From: Pedobacter cryoconitis
GTDB lineage: Bacteria > Bacteroidota > Bacteroidia > Sphingobacteriales > Sphingobacteriaceae
Direction: 5' to 3'
Length of the DNA stretch: 64,000 nucleotides
Assembly: GCF_014200605.1 (NCBI RefSeq)
Contig: NZ_JACHCE010000004.1
Location: 1 to 64,000 of the forward strand
Shown here: positions 43,026 to 52,504 of the stretch, one piece after another
Layout of the letters: each line of letters begins with the position of its first letter
Numbering within the stretch: position 1 is the first letter of the stretch
Notes under the pieces: generated by a model
The model's database searches: none
Seen by the model: the letters and a program-made list of their open reading frames with translations, nothing else
What the model was told of the DNA's origin: nothing
Made by a program: the position numbers and the translations under genes

Positions 43026-44567
43026 TTATCTTGGGAAAGCGTAAAAATTAATTCCCAGGTTTCTCCAGCCATTTTGCTCATAGGCATACTCGCCCGGATA
43101 AGCCGTATAAGTATTCTTATTGTTAGACGCGTGATAAAAAGCATAAACCGGTAAAGCTCCTGGTACCTGGCCAGGATAAGCATAGAATGCAATTCCAATA
43201 TATCTGCCACCTTCGCCCTCATAATTCCAATCGTATCTGTTAATGGTATAAACATGGCGGTTAGCACGTTCATAAAGGAACAAATGAACAGGTAAAGTTC
43301 CTGGTATCTGATTCCGGTAAGCATTAAATTTGACCCCGAAATTTTGCCAGCCATTTTGTGCATAATTGTAATCATTCACATTAATGGTAAATGCGTGCCC
43401 TCCCGTTCTCGGGTGAAAAAATTCAGTAACACCACCTAATTGTGAACTGCAGTCCGAAGTATAGTAATCACCGTTAATCAATGTTTTATAGATACCATGA
43501 TCCTTCGCATTACGCAATTTATAAGCAATCACTTCTCCTCTTGAATCAGGTCCCATATTTCCGCTGTTGACTACATATTCCTGGAAAGCCTGCAGGCCGG
43601 AAATGGTTTTAACAGCGTCGGACGAAGATCCTCCAATTACTGTCCCGCTGATTTTCATGTTATCCATCACATCTTTTTGTTCTTTGGTCACTGATCCGCC
43701 GCCACCAATTTTCCAGAAACCAAATGACGCTTCTAAAGATTTGTAAACGCGTGATGAGTCATAAGAACTTTCAATCAGTAAATAAGCACTTCTTCCATAA
43801 TCAATCGTAGAAATGTATACAGGAGCAATAGTACCTGTATAATCAGCAGGTTTATTGAATAAATTACCATCAGAAGGAATGTTAATATCAGCTGAGAAAA
43901 ACTTCTGATAAATCTTTAACAGGTAATAGTTTTTTGTACTGAGCTGGCTTTCTTCATAATTTCCTAAAGAGCTAAAGAAACTGCTAAACTTTAGATTAGC
44001 TTTTATTTTCATTTCTATCTCTCTTTTAGAACGTGCATGCTCCAATTCAAAAGTAAAATTAGCAGGCTGCTGGCCAATAATATTGGCATTCATGATTTCC
44101 TGCATAGAATTCCTGAAACTTGCAAGATCCGGAGAGATTGTCTTACTGATAGCCTGATTTGATCCCTGAATAGATACAGAATAAGTAATCGGTTTACGTA
44201 CATAATCAGCACTTAGGAATATGGGCTTATAGGTACCTTCCTGAATACTTTGCCCATCCAGCAGCGAACCAACATACATAATATCCGTAGAAGGGTCTAA
44301 AACAGATAATTTGTCAAACTCTGCAGATTGCTGATGTAACACGGCTGTACATCCTGAGTTCACATCGGCTGCAACAGATTGTGTTTTTGTTAGATTTTCA
44401 GATTTTGATCTGGATGTCTGAGGAGCTTTCAGATCTTTAAACTGATTAAGTTCATTTGTGATTTGCTGGTCCGTACCCGGGTCCTGAAAGTTGTTTTGCT
44501 TTTTACAGCTCCCTAAAATAGCCGCAAAGGCAAGGATTAAACAGGCGTTTTTTGTTTGTTTGTTCAT
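43026..44567 (-). CDS. cholesterol-dependent-cytolysin-like lipoprotein with DUF5648-type C-terminal repeats
   Basis: 513 residues. Lipoprotein signal with LGSC (Cys 21). Residues about 75-360 follow the pore-forming core of thiol-activated cytolysins: 'YVGSLLDG' matches the 'YPGALL' region, 'RKPITYSVSIQG' the 'RAPMTYSIDLPG' region, 'YISTIDYGRSAYLLIESS' the 'YISSVAYGRQVYLKLETT' region and 'GTVIGG' the 'AVILGG' region of pneumolysin. The canonical domain 4 with the Trp-rich ECTGLAWEWWR loop is absent. Instead three β-rich repeats (about 380-418, 425-466, 472-513; each with HxxT or YT, a GW or GG turn and FYAYPGQVPG-like ends) resemble DUF5648. Likely surface-anchored pore former or adhesin; activity is inference. 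Confidence 0.8.
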   Translation of the reverse strand: MNKQTKNACLILAFAAILGSCKKQNNFQDPGTDQQITNELNQFKDLKAPQTSRSKSENLTKTQSVAADVNSGCTAVLHQQSAEFDKLSVLDPSTDIMYVGSLLDGQSIQEGTYKPIFLSADYVRKPITYSVSIQGSNQAISKTISPDLASFRNSMQEIMNANIIGQQPANFTFELEHARSKREIEMKIKANLKFSSFFSSLGNYEESQLSTKNYYLLKIYQKFFSADINIPSDGNLFNKPADYTGTIAPVYISTIDYGRSAYLLIESSYDSSRVYKSLEASFGFWKIGGGGSVTKEQKDVMDNMKISGTVIGGSSSDAVKTISGLQAFQEYVVNSGNMGPDSRGEVIAYKLRNAKDHGIYKTLINGDYYTSDCSSQLGGVTEFFHPRTGGHAFTINVNDYNYAQNGWQNFGVKFNAYRNQIPGTLPVHLFLYERANRHVYTINRYDWNYEGEGGRYIGIAFYAYPGQVPGALPVYAFYHASNNKNTYTAYPGEYAYEQNGWRNLGINFYAFPR

Positions 44568-44697
44568 GTTTGTTATAGTGGTTTATATGTCATATGCAGT
44601 TATTATTTTTGCTAATATGATTTGTTTACACCTCAAAACAATTTTTATTACACGAACAGGCAATTTAGCTGTACTAACACTAAATTTACAAAGAAAA

Positions 44698-46665
44698 TTA
44701 CGTCATTACAGGAAGCATAAGGGTAAACACAGATCCTTTACCAACCTGGCTGTCAATGGTTATCTGACCATGATGCCTGCTGATAATAGATTTTGCAATA
44801 AAAAGTCCTATTCCAAAGCCAGAAAAAATCTGGGTAGATTGCTCCTCAACACGGTAAAAACGTTCAAATACTTTTTGATGTTCTTTCTCATCTATACCAA
44901 TTCCATAATCCCTTACACTAACTGCTGCCATGCCGTCTTCAGTTTTAAAAATGCTGATATCCACCACTTCACTATGGGGAGCATATTTGATTGCATTGCT
45001 GACAAAGTTGATTAAGACCTGTGAAATCTTGTTTTTATCTGCCATGACCATGGCATCCAGATGGTAGTTGACATTGATCTGGTGTTTAGGGTTAATGAAA
45101 CTAAAATCATCCTTAATTTCCTCCACCAGTTCTTTCAGGTTCAAACATTCCATTTTCATCTTTACACGATCGGTCTCAATTCTGGTCAGGTCCAGCATAT
45201 CAGAGATCAGATTGGTCAACTGTACAACAAGTTTATCAATACGGACCAGAGAGGTTTTCATTTTTCCTGAAAATAGCGTCTCCTCTTCCTGATTCGCTGC
45301 TTTCAACAATAACTGCACATATCCTTTGATCGAAGTTACCGGAGTTTTCAGTTCATGACTCAGCATACTTACAAAATCCCCTTTACGCTGCTCCTCTTCT
45401 TTCAGTTTTTGAATATCTGTGGTCGATCCTACCCACATTTTGATCTGTCCATGTTCATCCAATATTGGAGAGACAATATTTAAATGCCAGATATATTTAC
45501 CATGGATATTTCTGAATCTCATTTCCATTTCTAAAGGAACACCACTCTGTGCTGATATTTTCAAACGTTCCTGAAATTCAGGGATTTCTTCCGGGTGCAT
45601 CATTTCATAGTATCCAAAATCCCTGAACTCTTCAAAGCTCATATTTGAAAAATCCAGCCATTGTTTATTGAAAAAAGTAATTTCTCCATTAGCCGCGGCA
45701 TTGTTGATCTTGGCCGGAACCAGGTCTGCCAGGTACCTGAAATGCAGCTCGCTCTCCTCAACTTTTTTCCTTGCAACAACCTGCTCTGTAACTTCATAAA
45801 CAAAGGCCATTATCCCTTTTAACCCGCTAACTGAATCCTTAATTGGCAAATAGTTAAAAGTAAAATACCGTTCTTCGATCTCACCACCCTCTAAACTGGC
45901 AACCGGTATGGGTAAATCATGCTGAGTCTGGCTTTTTCCGGTATGATATACATTCAATAAAATTTCCTCTATAGGCTGTCCGGCAAGTTCCGGCAAAGCT
46001 TCAAAAATTGGCTTGCCGATCAGCTGCCTTCCTGGTATTAATCTTTGATAAGCTGGATTAACCAGTTCATAGACCAGCTCCTGACCTCTCAATACACATA
46101 TCCCGGCCGGGGCCTGCATCACAAAATCTGAAAGTCGCTGGCGCTCCTGTTCTGATTCTTTTTGAGCCAGGATCAACTCTTCATTGATTACATTCAGGCG
46201 CTCATTAGCAGCTATCAATTCTATATTAATCAATTTAAGATCATGATCCAGCATCCCTACCTTCTCCATAGATAAGTGGCGGGATGTGACATCAGTAGCT
46301 GTATGAAGAATACATTCTGTCTCACCGTCCTGATTTTTGATCGCTTTATACAAAAAATCAAAATACCTGGTTTGCAGCTTGCCATTTACCAATAGCTCTG
46401 CGGACATATCTTCAGCCTGGTAATCTTCTCCGCTGAGATAAACATTTTTTAAAATCTCCAGAAAAGGCTGTCCGCGAAGTTCAGGAACTCCTTCGCCCAT
46501 TGGTTTACCTATAATGTCCCTCTTTTTAGACCATAGTGCAAGCATGGCATCATTGGCAGCAAGGATGGTTATATTTTCACCAGTATAAATTCCGGTTGCA
46601 TTAGGTGAAAGTGAAAGTACTTCGTACAAGTACTCCATTGAAAAAGAATTGGCATTAACAGGCAT
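44698..46665 (-). CDS. PAS-domain sensor histidine kinase
   Basis: 655 residues, soluble, no transmembrane segment. PAS-like domains at about 15-125 and 180-300 and a PAS_3-type domain at about 310-425 ('LVPAKINNAAANGEITFFNK', 'FGYYEMMHPEEIPEF'), with a coiled coil between the first two. HisKA H-box 'SMLSHELKTPVTSIKGYVQ' (about 437), then HATPase_c with N-box 'NFVSNAIKYAPHS' and G-boxes 'DYGIGIDEKE' and 'GFGIGLFIA'. No response-regulator gene is adjacent. Confidence 0.9.
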   Translation of the reverse strand: MPVNANSFSMEYLYEVLSLSPNATGIYTGENITILAANDAMLALWSKKRDIIGKPMGEGVPELRGQPFLEILKNVYLSGEDYQAEDMSAELLVNGKLQTRYFDFLYKAIKNQDGETECILHTATDVTSRHLSMEKVGMLDHDLKLINIELIAANERLNVINEELILAQKESEQERQRLSDFVMQAPAGICVLRGQELVYELVNPAYQRLIPGRQLIGKPIFEALPELAGQPIEEILLNVYHTGKSQTQHDLPIPVASLEGGEIEERYFTFNYLPIKDSVSGLKGIMAFVYEVTEQVVARKKVEESELHFRYLADLVPAKINNAAANGEITFFNKQWLDFSNMSFEEFRDFGYYEMMHPEEIPEFQERLKISAQSGVPLEMEMRFRNIHGKYIWHLNIVSPILDEHGQIKMWVGSTTDIQKLKEEEQRKGDFVSMLSHELKTPVTSIKGYVQLLLKAANQEEETLFSGKMKTSLVRIDKLVVQLTNLISDMLDLTRIETDRVKMKMECLNLKELVEEIKDDFSFINPKHQINVNYHLDAMVMADKNKISQVLINFVSNAIKYAPHSEVVDISIFKTEDGMAAVSVRDYGIGIDEKEHQKVFERFYRVEEQSTQIFSGFGIGLFIAKSIISRHHGQITIDSQVGKGSVFTLMLPVMT

Positions 46666-46775
46666 CAGGTAACTATTTGGGTAAAAATATAGAGTTCATG
46701 CAAATCCCGTGCAAAAAATAGTTGTTAGTCATTGTGTTAATACGGTTTCCCGTAAAATCAGCCCGAAAACCTACC

Positions 46776-46783
46776 TACTTTTG
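46776..46783 (+). promoter_or_regulatory. -7 promoter element of the DUF4236 gene
   Basis: TACTTTTG matches TAnnTTTG exactly, 32 nt before the ATG at 46816. No TTG box at 19-21 nt was found. Confidence 0.4.
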
Positions 46784-46815
46784 CTCGTAAATCAACAAAA
46801 TTAGCATCCCAAAAA

Positions 46816-47826
46816 ATGGCATGGAGTTTCCACAAACAAATAAAACTGATCCCGGGAGTTCATTTGAACTTAAGCAAAAGTGGTCTGTCGATTACCATCG
46901 GAGCCGAAGCAATAAATAACCTTTACGAACCATCCGGCACCATTAACCCTGTTTTTAGTACAGATGTCCATCCAATAAAAACGCCGGGTATGCCGGGTGT
47001 AAAAGAAGCTATTATCCTGTCGCGCCAGCAAAGAAAAGAATTAAGGAATGATTTGCTGAGTACTCAAACATCCCTGAGGATTTCGCAATTTAAATTAATC
47101 ATCAGTTACCTGTTTCTATATGGTTTTATAATCAGGACAATTCCTGAGCACTTAAAAACAGATATAAAAACACAAAGAGAGACAATTAAACAGATTAGTG
47201 AAGAAATAGAGAACTGTTACGTAAGCCTGGACATTAATTTTGAACCAGAAATCAGGATAAAATATGATCAGCTGGTCAACGCTTTTAAAAATATGATGAG
47301 CAGTCATCAAATCTGGCACATTACAAACACCCATTTTCAGGACCGTGTGGCCGCAAGATCTTCAGCCAGTACAATAGTCGATAAGAAAAATGTAAAATTC
47401 TTTTTCAGGTCCCTTCCCGACATCAGGTCTGATTTTCAGTCACTTTACTTCCAAACCACAAATGGAGCAGACTTATACTTCTATCCGGGCTTTATTGTCA
47501 TACAATCAAGCGAGTTCGATTTTGCAATTATCAGTATTGAAGAAATAAACCTGCAGCAGAGTTCCATCCGGTTTACAGAAACCGGGGCTGTGCCGCCAGA
47601 CTCAAAAATAATTGGTACTACCTGGTTCAACGTCAATAAAAATGGTACACCAGACAGGAGATTTAATGATAATTATCAAATCCCAATTGTTCAATACGGT
47701 GAACTTCGGTTATTGACAAATAACAAGTTTAATGCAGAATTTGAATTGAGCAATTATGAGTCAACGGAACAATTCAGCAGCATATTTAAAGAGTATCAAA
47801 TGATAATTATACGCTCAAAGATGTAA
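46816..47826 (+). CDS. DUF4236 domain-containing protein
   Basis: 336 residues. The N-terminus 'FHKQIKLIPGVHLNLSKSGL' followed by SITIG is the DUF4236 signature (about residues 4-33). The rest contains a helical stretch (about 75-150) and a β-rich C-terminal part with 'LYFQTTNGADLYFYPGFIVI'. DUF4236 has no known function; long versions such as this are often seen near restriction or mobile genes, but none lie here. The last 12 nt overlap the end of the convergent kinase gene. Confidence 0.8.
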   Translation: MAWSFHKQIKLIPGVHLNLSKSGLSITIGAEAINNLYEPSGTINPVFSTDVHPIKTPGMPGVKEAIILSRQQRKELRNDLLSTQTSLRISQFKLIISYLFLYGFIIRTIPEHLKTDIKTQRETIKQISEEIENCYVSLDINFEPEIRIKYDQLVNAFKNMMSSHQIWHITNTHFQDRVAARSSASTIVDKKNVKFFFRSLPDIRSDFQSLYFQTTNGADLYFYPGFIVIQSSEFDFAIISIEEINLQQSSIRFTETGAVPPDSKIIGTTWFNVNKNGTPDRRFNDNYQIPIVQYGELRLLTNNKFNAEFELSNYESTEQFSSIFKEYQMIIIRSKM

Positions 47827-50031
47827 TGCACTGCCGGGAATTGTAAAATAGAATGTACTGCCGGCACCCAGCTCGCTATTTATCCAGAATTCGCCACCGT
47901 GCCTCCAGACAAAATCAATTACAAGGTTTAATCCAAGCCCCGTGCCTTTTTCTCCGGACGTACCATAAGTTGTGTAGTTTGATTTATTATTCAGCAGCTC
48001 CCGGACTTTTTCTTTTGGTATGCCTATTCCGTTATCCCTGACAGAAAAGAGAATATCATTTGCTCTTTTGGAGACATTTACAGCGATCTCCCCTCCTTTA
48101 TGCGAGAATTTGATAGCATTGGATAGTAAATTTCTGATGATAGTTTCCAGCATCTCTTTATCTGCATAAATTTTCAGTGCAGGCTCCAGTACAGGAGTTA
48201 TCCGGATAGATTTTTTGTGGGCCATTGGCAGCACATTCTGAACAGAACGCTGTATAAGCGAAGATAGTTCTGCAATTTCTACCGGACGAAAACCAATTTC
48301 ATTAAACTGCGATTTTGCCCAGATCAACAAACCTTCTAAAAGTTCATTCGCATTCGATAATTCCTGTTTGATCATAGAGAGATGTAAATGAACATCATCT
48401 GCCGAAATAGAATAAAGATCGGCTATGGTCATTTCCAGAAGTTCTAAACTCCCGGAGATTGGATTCCTCAGGTCATGTCCAATAATTGATAAAAGTTTAT
48501 CTTTTTGTTTATTAGAAGCAGTCAGCTCCAGGTTTAATGCTTTAAGTGCATTCTCCTGAAATTTCCTCGCAGTGACATCCCGCATACTTCCTTCAGTCCC
48601 TACAATACGTCCATCTTCGAAAATTAGCCTGGCGTTAACAGATACGTACCTTAATTCCTTATCGATTGTCATTAATCTAACCTCGAAATCAATTACCGTC
48701 CCCTCGTGTTTCAAACAATTGATAATCCTTTCTCTGTCATTCGGATAATAGTAAAAATTGGAAACAGGCTGACCAATAATAGCCTCCCTGGTATAGCCAG
48801 AATATTGCAGGATTGAAGGACTTATTTCAGTAACCAGACCAGTCTGATCTGCCTGATAAAATACATCCTGTACGTTTTCGAATATAGAACGGTATTTCTT
48901 TTCACTTTGCTTTAAATCCCCTTCAATTTCCTTTCTTTTGGTGATGTCTTCAATTTGCGAAACATAATGAAGTGGTTTGCCAAGGCTATCTTTCAGCATA
49001 GTAGCCGCAATAACGACCCAGATCACATTCCCATTCTTATGGATATAACGCTTTTCCAGCTTCACACTTTCGGTGATGTTCTCAGCAAGTTCAGTAAGTC
49101 TTTCAGTGCTTTCCAATAAATCGTCAGGATGCGTAATATCCTGCATATGCATCATTTGTAACTCTTTTTCACTATAACCAGTAATTTCGCACAGACTGGC
49201 ATTCACCCGTTTCCAGCCTCCATCCGGCGAAATCAAAGCCATACCCACCAAAGAATGTTCAAATGCCTGCCGGAACTGTGCTTCACTCTGATACAGGTTC
49301 TCTTCAAGCTGTTTATGTCTGGTCACATTAAAACCGACAGCCCCAACTAAACTCATCTTTCCTGCGGCATCTAAAAAAGGAAATTTACAGGTCAGAAAAT
49401 ATTGAGGGAAACCCTCCTGATCACGAAAAGTTTGTTGAAATTCTTTACTCTGTTTTGTCTTTAATACCTCCGAATTGTTGATATACGCATCATTAGCGAC
49501 ATCATATCCAAAAATATCCTTTTTATTTTTACCGATAACCTCCGCCGGAAGCTGATGTATATCGAGAAAACGTTTATTGGCATAGATGAGCACATTTTCT
49601 GCATTGGTGATCCAGCAAAGCCCGGGTATATAGTCCATAAAGAGGCGAAACTGCTTTTCCTGTTTTTCAGGTTTTTTAGTTTTGGTGATTTCTTCACAAC
49701 ATAACACAATTCCCCCGGCATTTAATCCGGCGGTAGTCCATTGATGAGCCTGCCATTTTATCCATACAGCGGGTTGATTTAAATTGGCAGTTCTTTTTTT
49801 CTCACCACTATAATCAATTCCCCTAAAACAGTTTGCGAAAATGGTCTGCCATTCATCTTTTTCTTCAGGAAATACCTCAGCATGTAATTTCCCGTTAACC
49901 TTTGTATCTTCAAGCCCGTTAATGATTAACCACTGTTTCGATACAGCCTGAAATCTTAGGTTTAAGTCAAGAACAGCCATGGAAACCGGGCTGCTATTGA
50001 GTATATTATTTAAATCAGAAGAAGAAAACAT
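47815..50031 (-). CDS. multi-PAS sensor histidine kinase
   Basis: 738 residues from the ATG at 50031 (MFSSSDLNN); the more distal start at 50097 is a TTG and adds a stretch unlike family N-termini. Four PAS domains in series (about 5-115, 125-240, 250-370, 378-500; e.g. 'FEHSLVGMALISPDGGWKRV', 'FENVQDVFYQADQTGLVTEI'). The H-box is 'IIGHDLRNPISGSLELLEM' (about 530) and the ATPase has 'NLLSNAIKFSHKGG' and 'DNGIGIPKEK'. No membrane segment, so a cytoplasmic signal is likely. No response regulator is adjacent. Confidence 0.9.
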   Translation of the reverse strand: MFSSSDLNNILNSSPVSMAVLDLNLRFQAVSKQWLIINGLEDTKVNGKLHAEVFPEEKDEWQTIFANCFRGIDYSGEKKRTANLNQPAVWIKWQAHQWTTAGLNAGGIVLCCEEITKTKKPEKQEKQFRLFMDYIPGLCWITNAENVLIYANKRFLDIHQLPAEVIGKNKKDIFGYDVANDAYINNSEVLKTKQSKEFQQTFRDQEGFPQYFLTCKFPFLDAAGKMSLVGAVGFNVTRHKQLEENLYQSEAQFRQAFEHSLVGMALISPDGGWKRVNASLCEITGYSEKELQMMHMQDITHPDDLLESTERLTELAENITESVKLEKRYIHKNGNVIWVVIAATMLKDSLGKPLHYVSQIEDITKRKEIEGDLKQSEKKYRSIFENVQDVFYQADQTGLVTEISPSILQYSGYTREAIIGQPVSNFYYYPNDRERIINCLKHEGTVIDFEVRLMTIDKELRYVSVNARLIFEDGRIVGTEGSMRDVTARKFQENALKALNLELTASNKQKDKLLSIIGHDLRNPISGSLELLEMTIADLYSISADDVHLHLSMIKQELSNANELLEGLLIWAKSQFNEIGFRPVEIAELSSLIQRSVQNVLPMAHKKSIRITPVLEPALKIYADKEMLETIIRNLLSNAIKFSHKGGEIAVNVSKRANDILFSVRDNGIGIPKEKVRELLNNKSNYTTYGTSGEKGTGLGLNLVIDFVWRHGGEFWINSELGAGSTFYFTIPGSALHL

Positions 50032-50142
50032 AATTACAAATAAATTTCGAAACCATATACCTATTTGATGGACAGCTAAAACAGAGTGCCACACCAAATT
50101 AACCGTTAATTAATAATGCGTCTGATTTAAAACAATCAAAAC

Positions 50143-50174
50143 TTGAACAAGGCTGAACTGCATCTTTAGCTTTG
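50143..50174 (+). promoter_or_regulatory. strong consensus promoter in intergenic region
   Basis: TTG (50143-50145), 21 nt spacer, TAGCTTTG (50167-50174): a full Bacteroidetes-type promoter facing the kinase gene at 50537, but about 355 nt away. Confidence 0.55.
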
Positions 50175-50179
50175 TTTAG

Positions 50180-50496
50180 CATTTTGGACATTTAAATGCA
50201 TAATATAGGCAAAAAAGCAATATTTATAAAGAATTTATGAGCTGTATTATACTATAACGTTTTACTTCTTATTTATCATATATTGGAACCTAACTGGAAA
50301 AATAAATTCTTATATGTTATTCTATATTTTAATGAAAAATGATACCTTTCCAAAATCACCAATTAATCAACTTAATCTCTATTAGCATCGACAATCTGAC
50401 TTTCATAAGTAAAAATATATAAAAACTAAAAGTTAATATTAATTTAGTTATCTTATCAGGAGAGCTTAAAGAAATACAAATCCCTCTCCTTTTTTA
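50180..50496 (+). ncRNA. candidate small RNA or attenuated leader of PAS kinase gene
   Basis: The segment starts about 6 nt after a consensus promoter and ends at an intrinsic terminator, with no meaningful ORF inside, giving a putative transcript of about 315 nt. It may be an independent small RNA or a leader from which read-through expresses the kinase at 50537. It fills most of the ~505-nt gap between the two kinase genes. Homology to a known RNA family was not recognised. Confidence 0.35.
50458..50496 (+). terminator. intrinsic terminator upstream of kinase gene
   Basis: AGGAGAG (50458-50464) pairs with CTCTCCT (50484-50490) over a 19-nt loop and is followed by TTTTTT. It lies 40 nt before the ATG of the kinase gene. 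Confidence 0.6.
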
Positions 50497-50536
50497 TATA
50501 TTTATAAAATATCATAAGTAAAGTTTATTCTTATCT

Positions 50537-52504
50537 ATGGATAAAAACCAACATCATTTTCTACAAGGGGGCGGCGAAATGGGAGCCCTGATCAGATCAT
50601 TTAACTGGGATAAAAATCCATTAGGTAATCCGGAAAGCTGGAGCAGCTCCTTAAAAACACTAGTTAGCATGATGCTGACAACCAACTTCCCCGTGTTAAT
50701 TTGTTGGGGTAAAGATTTTACACAGTTATATAATGATAATTTCAGGCCAATAAATGGCCTTACAAAACATCCTGATGCATTAGGCGGCACTGCCAAAGAA
50801 ACCTATGCAGAGATATGGGATACCATAGGCCCTATGTTTGAAGGTGTGATGCAGGGAGAAACCTTTGGTTTCCCGAATTTCAAGGTTCCACTGCACCGCA
50901 ATGGCTATTTAGAAGATTGTTATTTTGATTTCTCCTATAGTCCTATCCGGAACGAAAATGGAGAGACAGATGGTGTTTTAGTAATCTGTAATGAAAAGAC
51001 AAGGCAGGTCAATGCTTTTAAAGAATTACAGCAGGCAAAACAAGAACTTGATTTTGCAATTGGTGCCGCAGAATTAGGTACCTGGGATCTGGACCCATCT
51101 ACCAATAAATTTATTGGAAATGAACGTTTAAAATCCTGGTTTGGCCTCTCTGCAGACGAAGAGATAGACCTTAATAAAGCAACCGATGTGATTGCTGAAG
51201 AAGACAGAAGCAGGGTTTTGGCTGATATTGCGCAAGCACAGATTTATAAAACAGGAGGACAATATGATACTAAATATCATATCATTAATCCTGAATATTC
51301 TACCCCGAGACGGGTATGGGCAAAAGGTAAGGCACTGTTTAATGAAAACAAAGAAGTTATAAGGTTCAGTGGTATTTTACAGGATATTACCAGTGAACAC
51401 AACATCTTACAAGAGCTTAGAGATAGTAACCGTCAGCTAGAACTTGCCCTGGAGCAATCCAGTCTTTCTAAGATCGCAGCCCAGTTGGGGACCTTTGACC
51501 TCGATCTTGAAAAAAATACCATGGAATGGGATGACCGCTGCAGGGTTCTATTTGGAATAAATCACCAGAATCAAGTTTCCTACCAGCATGATTTCACCAA
51601 CGGCCTTCATCCGGATGACCGGGAAAGAGTATTGGATATGATCAGTGACGTATACATCAAATCTAAAACAAATGGAGATTATGATGTTGAATACAGAACT
51701 GTAGGTGCAGAAGATCATAAAATACGCTGGATAAGGGCCAAAGGAAAAGCCTATTTTGATGCTCAGGATAAACCCATAAGATTTATAGGATCTGTATTAG
51801 ATATCACAGAGCAAAAATCTGACGAATTACGCAAGAATGATTTTATTGGTATGGTCAGCCACGAACTCAAAACCCCTTTAACATCTCTTAAAGCTTATAT
51901 ACAAATCCTGAAGGCCAAAGCAAATAATAGCAGCGCTGAATTTGTTGCAGATCTTCTCCAGAGATCTGAAGCGCAGGTAAAGAAAATGACATCATTGATC
52001 AATGGTTTTCTGAATATATCAAAATTAGAATCAGGAAAGATTTCTCTGGAAAAAGAAGACTTCAATTTAACAGAGCTTGTTGATGAACTTATTGCAGAAT
52101 TCAGGATATTAGCCTCTTCACATGAGCTTGTTTATCATTCCTGCCCGGTCATTCTAATTAATGGAGACAGAGATAAGCTGGGATCAGTGATTTCAAACCT
52201 GATTAGTAATGCCATCAAATATTCACCGATTGGTTCAACTGTTGAAATTGAATGTAAAAAGACAATAGACAAAGCTATGATCAGTGTAAGCGATCAGGGA
52301 ATTGGAATCAGTGAAAATGATAAAGACAAGCTTTTTGAACGTTATTACCGGGTTGAAAATAAAAATACCAAAACCATTTCAGGTTTTGGTATCGGATTAT
52401 ATGTCAGTGCAGAAATCATGCATAGACATGAGAGTAAAATTCAACTGGAAAGTCATCCTGGAAAGGGATCAAAATTCTTCTTCGAACTACTGCTAAAATT
52501 ATAA
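50537..52504 (+). CDS. PAS-domain sensor histidine kinase with GGGEMG-type N-terminal domain
   Basis: 655 residues. The N-terminal domain (about 10-155, with 'LQGGGEMGALIRSFNW', 'CWGKDFTQLYND' and 'FSYSPIRNENG') is shared with the kinase at 61376. Two PAS_3-like domains follow (about 168-290 and 305-430, both ending in a 'GILQDIT'/'GSVLDITEQ' motif), then the H-box 'MVSHELKTPLTSLKAYIQI' (about 440), HATPase_c 'NLISNAIKYSPIG' and 'GFGIGLYVS'. No transmembrane segments. Convergent 6-nt overlap with the downstream unknown gene. Partner regulator unknown. Confidence 0.9.
   Translation: MDKNQHHFLQGGGEMGALIRSFNWDKNPLGNPESWSSSLKTLVSMMLTTNFPVLICWGKDFTQLYNDNFRPINGLTKHPDALGGTAKETYAEIWDTIGPMFEGVMQGETFGFPNFKVPLHRNGYLEDCYFDFSYSPIRNENGETDGVLVICNEKTRQVNAFKELQQAKQELDFAIGAAELGTWDLDPSTNKFIGNERLKSWFGLSADEEIDLNKATDVIAEEDRSRVLADIAQAQIYKTGGQYDTKYHIINPEYSTPRRVWAKGKALFNENKEVIRFSGILQDITSEHNILQELRDSNRQLELALEQSSLSKIAAQLGTFDLDLEKNTMEWDDRCRVLFGINHQNQVSYQHDFTNGLHPDDRERVLDMISDVYIKSKTNGDYDVEYRTVGAEDHKIRWIRAKGKAYFDAQDKPIRFIGSVLDITEQKSDELRKNDFIGMVSHELKTPLTSLKAYIQILKAKANNSSAEFVADLLQRSEAQVKKMTSLINGFLNISKLESGKISLEKEDFNLTELVDELIAEFRILASSHELVYHSCPVILINGDRDKLGSVISNLISNAIKYSPIGSTVEIECKKTIDKAMISVSDQGIGISENDKDKLFERYYRVENKNTKTISGFGIGLYVSAEIMHRHESKIQLESHPGKGSKFFFELLLKL

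Noticed and set aside
43019..43375. 118-codon minus-strand ORF at the end of the cytolysin-like gene
   Set aside because: Out-of-frame reading of the DUF5648-like repeats; its repeated look comes from the real repeats.
44491..45015. 174-codon + strand ORF
   Set aside because: Antisense to the histidine-kinase ATPase domain and the start of the cytolysin-like gene; no recognisable domain.
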